Shown piece after piece: positions 53,280 to 64,000 of a stretch of DNA of 64,000 nt (its first letter is position 1; the number at the start of each line of letters is the position of its first letter). Source of the stretch: Trogon surrucura. Lineage: Eukaryota > Chordata > Aves > Trogoniformes > Trogonidae. Made by a program: the position numbers and the translations under genes. The stretch spans positions 7,858,001 to 7,922,000 of the forward strand of contig CM036632.1 of the NCBI GenBank assembly GCA_020746105.1, given 5' to 3'. The notes under the pieces are model-generated. The model worked only from the letters and a program-made list of their open reading frames with translations, made no database searches and was not told the DNA's origin.

Positions 53280-56200
53280 AGATCATTTTAAAAAATATTT
53301 TTATTTATGTTTTTAAATACCTTGATAAAACCCATCAATTGGTACTCAGAGTTCAACTGTAAACAGTTACAATACATTACCACTGCGTATTGATTTTGTA
53401 CAAGTCAAAGTCAGCGTATTTATAAACTGAAATGCACTGTACTAAGAAAAAATGATGCCATAACTGAAAGTATTTAAAAGACTGATGTTTAACTCCCTCC
53501 TGTGGTGTAAGCGAGCAGCATCACAATCAACAGCTTCTGGAAGCTTAGATAGCACTTTGTATTATTCAAAAGTCTGTATTCACCTCATTAGGACTACAGG
53601 TTTCAAGTTTGCTATTGAAATTGCTCTCACAAGTTAAAAAATGTTACAATAAATTTCTAAAATACATACAAAGTTGTAAACATCTTTCTCTGGAGCAAAC
53701 AAAAATGGTTTGTGCCAGCCTTCTCCATTTCCAACACTGCAATAAAAAAAAAATAGGGCCAAAGACCAAGGCCATAGACATAATTGTTCTGCGTGGATAT
53801 CATCACAGTTTGCAGGAAATATTGTCAGCATTTAAAATTAGTGTTAGTCACCAGCAGGTAGCAGAACCCATTTTCAAGAAAGTTCATGGAACACTCAACC
53901 TCAAGTGATGAATCAGGCACTAAGCATTAGATTTACCTACTTTTAAGAACACAAGCCTAAATTACATCCAGGTATTTTTATATTTGATAATAGTAACATT
54001 GACTACAAACAGAAAATTAAAAAAAGACCAATACCTTTACAAGTTTGGGTTTTAACCATTTTTGCTATCAGATTTATACGGAAGAAAGAAAACAGATTTG
54101 CAAAACAGACTATAAATACATAGAGATTGCAGATATAAGCTGGATCTCTTCAAGGCAGATTTTCTTTCTAGAAGTCCTTCAGACCATTTTCTAAAATGTA
54201 TTAGCTTTTAAGTTTATTTTATTATTAACAAATAGCCATCTTCTTGGTCTGAATCTTCTGTGACCAATTTCAAAAAGACTACAATAATTGAGGTTTTGGA
54301 ATGCAATACAGGATTAATTTTAAAGTATGCACCAACAGGATTTACTTAGTGCAGGGTGACAAAGAATAGCTTTATTCTAGCATTTCCATATTATTCTTGT
54401 TTTCACACTGTCAGCAGATGGATATCTATGTCCCTGTATTTAAGTATGTGAGCAGATCATAAATATTAGTATTTTCATAGGCAACAAGTTGCTTATTTGA
54501 AAGTTGTTGAATGCAGCTCTCCCCTGAAGAGCAGAGGTTTTGCCAAAAGGGGATTCATCACAAAATTTTTTAATCCATAAAAGGCTTTTTTTTCCCCCCA
54601 GTTATTGACTGCATCACACAAACAAGTGCCAGAACACACTTTATTCTATGTACTCTTAGAAAAAACGGAGTTTCAAAATATTAAGAGTACATTCACATAG
54701 ATTTTTCAGAAAGTTGTAACTTAAAAACTTGAAGAGTATTGAAGCTATTGAAACTTAACTTTTGACCTCAGGGTATTTGATGAACTCCAAATTCCAGCTG
54801 CAATTCTTAGTTGACAGAGGCACTACAAATTCAAATTAAATATTAGATTTTAATCAAAGCAGTTGCTTTGAAGGGGAAAAAGCAGAACTAGTCCCACTGA
54901 CTACCTATTGCTCTGACAGATGTACCACTTGTCATACACCCCGATGACCGACTAGGGATGCTCACATCTCTAGATCATTCTCTATCAATTTGTCATACAT
55001 AATGTATTACAGGGGAGTCTTTCTGAAATGGAACAGAATATCAGCCTATGCTTATGTTGAGAAATGATGGGGAGGGGAGAGAAGGAAAGTATAGGTAAGA
55101 TCAGACCATAAAACCAAAAGGAACAACTTGCCAATAAGTTTATATATTAGGAGAGTACATACAGGCTTGCTTCTTTCAAAATTTAAAATTGTGTATACTT
55201 GTAAGGAGGGGCAAGGGAGGAGAAAAGGATAAAGAAATCAAGCTTTGGCAAAGTTTAAGAAAGTGCAGTCTTTACAGTCCTAAATACAACAATGAAAACA
55301 CACAAAAAAACCCCCAAACAACAAAACACCAAACCCCAAACAAAAAAAAACAACCAAACAACTGAACACTGAAAAAGCAGAAGGCTAAGAAATGTCTACA
55401 GATAAAACCATCTCATGGTGCACAGCGATGCACACATGGTTTCTAAGATTGCACTAGCTAATATCACACTGAGGAGTACACCACCATATCTACTGCATTT
55501 TGCATTGCAGTGTCAGAAAGTAAATAAGCATTTGCATGAGCATACTGTGATAAAATACTTATCTACATGCAGAGCTCTGTGTGCACACATTTAAAAGTAT
55601 ATTTGCTTTTTCAAAGCAGTACACCACATAGTAAATTTCCACTCAAGTGTACATTTACGGGAAACTACTAAGCAATTCTCTAAATATCGAATATTTTCTT
55701 ATTTAATTTGTCTTCTAGTGGCAGAAATAGAACTCTTTACTATGTAGTGCAAGAAGGATGTGGACACTGGTTAATAAAATTTTAGAAAGCATGAGTCATG
55801 TAGTAGAACCCTGACATTTTGCTTAGCAATACCTCTTTCCTGGAAATAAAAAGGACCTGGAAATAAAAAGGCAACTCCTGGTTCAGTATAAAGGTCCCTT
55901 ATCGCTACTAAAAATGTTATTCTTCTACATGGTAATAATCATCCAGAACAGTCTCAGCCCTAACAGCACATTTACTTAGAAGAGCTTTCCACATCTGACT
56001 TATTGAAGCCACAAAAGTCGATACAAACTGGTTCTTAGCTGAGACATCTTCCATCTTTTGAGTTAATAGCAAAATGTGTAAGAAGAGAACAATCACCTAA
56101 ACCATTTAGCGTTTGATTTATATACAGTTTCAAAGGACTGCCATCCTTCTGGTTCACTGTTCTCCTCCTGGACAGTAAAAGCCATTTGAGTAATGTCATT

Positions 56201-58745
56201 GCCAGTCAAACAGTTCTATCAGTGCAAGAACAGAACGTTCAATTTATAGTCTCCTCAAGCTTAAAGTGCAGTATGTTATGTGAGATTTTAACACACCGAA
56301 CTATCCTTTATTTGAATTTCAGAAGGAATGTTCAAGTTAGAAAGTTACCTTTTAGGTTCTAAGCAGTAAAATCCAAGGCAAAGTACATAAACTATCTCAA
56401 GATGGATTAAATCCACTCAAGACATATTCTTTATGTCTTGTGTTCAATATACATATAATACACAAAAAAATCCATTATTTCACTTAGCTATATATCTGTA
56501 TTTAAAGTGATCCTGTAATAAGTGATTAAAGGCCACTCAAAGCAAATTTTGCTTAAAACAGGACTGCATTAGATGGACTGTGATACATAACATGATTCAA
56601 CATTCCAAGATCCCCTCCTGCATAGGCTTGTCATCAATAAAAAGAAAACCCTTGGCACCCTGCTATACACACTTTTAAATTCTTATTTACAGGTGGTTTC
56701 TCTCATGTTTTGTTCACCCCTCCTTTTTCCTGCCCTTTAAAGTCATCAAAATGTCGTCTGCAGTTTTTTGTTATACATAACTGTGGTTCTCTAAATATGT
56801 GGTTCCCAAATGATGTACAGCAGAGAAGAGAATCTTCCAGGCCAAACTGAACAGATGAGGTCTCAAGTCACAACTACAGATACAACTCTGTGCAACTTCA
56901 AAAAAACAGAAGCTCACCATACAGGAAAAGAGTATTTCTTTACCTATACAGCTAGCTGTAGAAATTAAGACGCAGTTGCACAATGTTTTCTTTAGCAATC
57001 AAGCCATCTTAAACGACCCTTCCCTACCTTCATTCCTCTACCCTCAGCTCTGCCAAGTGGTTTTTTGGGTTAAGCCGTATGCAGACAACAGCTTAACACT
57101 GTAACTCGAACAAGCCTCAGACTATTGGAGAAGCATCTTTGTTTCTGTTTTTTTGTTGTTTCAGATCCACATTGCTTCAGCAGTCTTGATCCACAAACAC
57201 TCATGTTAATACTACTGCAGCGGTGAAAAATTGCAGCAATGGAGACAAGAGTGAATAATATGAATGGTTTGACTAAAAGGAAACTGTTGCTGTCAAAATG
57301 ATTACTTACAATATGAAGTTGATTATTATTTTGAAGGTTTGGGTAAGTTTGTTACATGTAATCATGTGGTCAAAAGTCTACAAGTTAAACAATTAAGTAA
57401 AGTACACACCAGGGAAAAAGTTGTTTTGTAAATTAAATAGCTTTTTTATCTCTCCTAACATCAGCAAGAAATAGCCAACCAATGGGGATGATAAAACCAC
57501 AACATACTTAACCTAAGTAGCATATCTTACTTTCAGCACTCAAATAAGGTTAAAAAAATCCAACATTTCCCGCTGTAACACTGGTAACCAGCATCTCATC
57601 TTCATATCAAGGACTTCTCCACACAAGTGTGCTAACACCCAAATAAACACCGCACTGGAAACTCTACTGGCTTTCCAGGGAAATTTGGTTCAAAGTAAAT
57701 GCAGCTTCACTTACTCTCTTTCCAAAATGAAGTAAGCTAGCTAGTAAGATACTTGGTGTGTGAATCACTGGCATGACTTTACTCTGCATTAATTCCTCAC
57801 TTTTATCTCAGAGTTAAGAACGAGCTGAAAAAGCATCCTAACTCATCGTATCCATACCTCCCTCTTTAGTTAAGTCCCAGAGCACATTAAGTCTACCTAC
57901 AAAAACTCCCTTGTGGAGACTTTTGGACACAAAGTTCAAACTTTGACCTACTGCACAATGAGTTTTTCCATCCGAGTGCCCATGGGAGCCTATTCCTGCA
58001 AATTCTTGTTTGAAAACAGCTCTATTGATTCCAGCATTCTTGCTCCATTCTTTGCCAAACCCCGTTGTTAGAAGTCTGACCCAAAGCCAAAGTCAACAGG
58101 CCCAGAAATTATTACTATGCTTCAGTGATAACAATCGCTTTTCAAGGAAAGAAAACATTCTTTTAGAAAATGGTTTATAGTGTCTATTGTAGCACAATAA
58201 AGCTCATGAGATATTGTTTAATTTAAAGCAGTACCATCCTTGAAAAGGAACCCTGCTGAGAATTATGCCGAATTGAAGACCACCCCTCTCAACAGCTTTC
58301 CAGTTCAAAGCATTTTAAGGACCGATACATTAAGTTACTGTTGGATTCAGAGCAGAAATTCAATTCTACAAGAAACAGTTTCATTGGACATAGTTGTAAA
58401 CAGTAGCCAGAACACTCCACTAATAGGAACCGTAAAGAAAACAAAGGATCTGCATTAAACAATCAAATTGGGTTCTAGCCCAGTGTTAATGGCAGATCTG
58501 AAGAAGTCCCAAAGAGTTTTGAGATTAAGTTCTTTCCACTGAGATGCAGATATTTCTTACAAAAAAGTCCCTATTTTCCAACAGCCAGTTTTACTAGCAA
58601 TTACACAAGTATAATTTTTACTTTAGCTGTCTACTTGTCACTAAAATCTGACTTGTAACCTTGCCTCTGTTACTTAATTTTCTATTAATGGTAAAAATAG
58701 GAATTTTTAAAATCTTAGTACTTTTTTTACCTTCACCACTGCATA
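53280..58745 (-). other. FAM220A: Probable long 3' UTR of FAM220A, with candidate poly(A) site near 53280
   Basis: No coding sequence follows the FAM220A stop codon. On the minus strand an AATAAA lies at 53305-53300 and is followed by a U/GU-rich tract (TTTTTGTCTGTGCTC), the layout of a cleavage and polyadenylation site. Closer AATAAA signals occur at about 54210-54220, 54641 and 56307, so shorter isoforms are likely. Three UGUANAUA Pumilio-type motifs read on the minus strand at 55560-55567, 56119-56126 and 56684-56691. A/C-rich low complexity lies at about 55299-55365, and a 17-bp tandem duplication at 55839-55872. The extent is inferred, not shown. Confidence 0.45.
53300..53305 (-). terminator. 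Candidate distal polyadenylation signal AATAAA
   Basis: AATAAA on the minus strand (TTTATT on plus) with a U/GU-rich downstream element. It is the last strong signal before sequence lacking any gene-like feature. RNA evidence is needed to decide between it and nearer signals. Confidence 0.4.
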
Positions 58746-59507
58746 TCAGAGACCTGCTAGTGCAAAAGCTAGCACAGAAATTACTAGCTGCGTGTGAAAA
58801 TTATTAGTCGCATATTGTATATCTGAAAGCATTTGCTTGTATCCAAGTGTTTGCTCTAAAGATACAAGGTTTAAGTAAAAAAGGAAAACACACGTTTTCT
58901 GGTTGTTTAAGAGTCCAATAGCATATTCGTTCAGTGAGGCAACTGGAAGAGAACAGAGATCAGGAAGTCCACCAAGCTCCAACTCTTTAAGAAATGCAAA
59001 CTGCAATTCATTCTCTTTGCTACAGTTCATTTCTAGTTCCAGAAATTGCAGAGTTTTATCATACTGCAAATTTCCCAGCCAGAAGTGTGCAAAATAGACG
59101 AAGCTGTCCCCTGGACACCATGAGTTAAAGTCTCCAGCAAAACTACAAGCCTTCTCCAGCCAGCCCATTACTGAAATACTATCAATGCAGTGAGAAACCC
59201 TATCAAGACTCTTTTTCCCAGCAGAAAAATGCAGATGAAATGAATCCTTCCAAGGAGCAGCTGCACTTGAGTTCCTCCCTGCTGACTCCCTCAAACTCAG
59301 AGCCATTGCCTTGCCAAGAGAAGGCCGAGGTATAGTATTAAAGAGAGAACAATTCCTGGTGTTAAAATAAAATAATCCTTGTAAACTGCTACTATGATTT
59401 TGACAATTGTTCGACACGGAATGCATGTGCATCAGGTGAGCTGCTGCCTTGTGATGACCTGGGCCACTGTCACATACTCGTTTCTGGTTTAAATCTTCCT
59501 TCTTCAT
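58746..59507 (-). CDS. FAM220A: FAM220A (SIPAR, STAT3-interacting repressor) homologue
   Basis: An uninterrupted single-exon ORF of 253 codons, close to the human length of about 259 residues as recalled. The first ATG is at 59507 (context ACTATGA, A at -3). A same-frame stop lies a short way upstream of it, so no N-terminal extension is possible. Similarity to recalled mammalian FAM220A comes in two blocks. A middle block (about residues 73-117) contains RES-x2-RN followed by SAA-x-P, then RVS and WLE. A C-terminal block (about 199-227) contains LL, KT, FL, then EQTLGYKQML matching the mammalian EQTIEFKKML. In mammals FAM220A binds STAT3 and promotes its dephosphorylation by the nuclear phosphatase TC45; that function is carried over here only by homology. 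The protein is weakly conserved, so the call leans also on its position next to CYTH3. Confidence 0.85.
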   Translation of the reverse strand: MKKEDLNQKRVCDSGPGHHKAAAHLMHMHSVSNNCQNHSSSLQGLFYFNTRNCSLFNTIPRPSLGKAMALSLRESAGRNSSAAAPWKDSFHLHFSAGKKSLDRVSHCIDSISVMGWLEKACSFAGDFNSWCPGDSFVYFAHFWLGNLQYDKTLQFLELEMNCSKENELQFAFLKELELGGLPDLCSLPVASLNEYAIGLLNNQKTCVFLFYLNLVSLEQTLGYKQMLSDIQYATNNFHTQLVISVLAFALAGL

Positions 59508-59617
59508 AGTCCTAGAGAAGACGAGCACAGCTTTGCTGTTTCACAACAGGCTGAATTTGAAGAGCGTGACTGACTCTAGTTACAGCATACGGTGCAAGCA
59601 GCACACCAAGTCACAAG

Positions 59618-64000
<4,383 letters not shown>

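Noticed and set aside
53609-53908. 99-codon plus-strand ORF
   Set aside because: It lies in the presumed FAM220A 3' UTR on the opposite strand. It has no recognisable family, and a 100-codon ORF is unremarkable in 64 kb.
59508-59528. FAM220A start at GTG (59528)
   Set aside because: A vertebrate start at GTG is unlikely. The ATG seven codons downstream has an acceptable context, and an in-frame stop lies just upstream.

Overview
The window is nuclear DNA from a vertebrate, almost certainly a bird. The genes have exons separated by long AT-rich introns. There are two CpG islands. One interspersed repeat is an unmistakable CR1 LINE 3' end, with the 8-bp (CACAGAAT)n terminus and the C-terminal part of the CR1 ORF2 reading frame, which is the dominant retroposon of birds and other sauropsids. 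I cannot name the species.

All three protein-coding genes I can support lie on the minus strand. From right to left they are a SMIM10-family micropeptide gene (coding exons 61436-61251 and 59638-59618), FAM220A (59507-58746), and CYTH3, the Arf-GEF cytohesin-3/GRP1. The CYTH3 start codon is at 38736, and nine coding exons run down to 1637. The remaining PH-domain exons lie beyond the left edge. The order CYTH3-FAM220A matches what I recall of human 7p22, which supports the identity of the fast-diverging FAM220A ORF.

Layout: 1-38736 is CYTH3, with a 24.7-kb first intron at 14022-38705 that holds a probable MIR fossil, a perfect 24-bp palindrome and low-complexity DNA. About 38200-39350 is the CYTH3 CpG-island promoter. 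About 39350-53280 is intergenic, with a nonamer polypyrimidine minisatellite, the CR1 copy and small tandem repeats. About 53280-58745 is the probable long 3' UTR of FAM220A. 58746-61436 holds the FAM220A and SMIM10-like coding sequence, and about 60950-61900 its CpG-island promoter. 61900-64000 is noncoding, ending in an AT-rich block dense in TAAT motifs.

The most striking observation is that the second coding exon of the SMIM10-like gene, which supplies only its last six codons, is followed 110 nt later by the complete 253-codon FAM220A ORF with no visible splice or promoter between them. One two-exon mRNA would therefore carry two unrelated proteins: a natural bicistronic arrangement.
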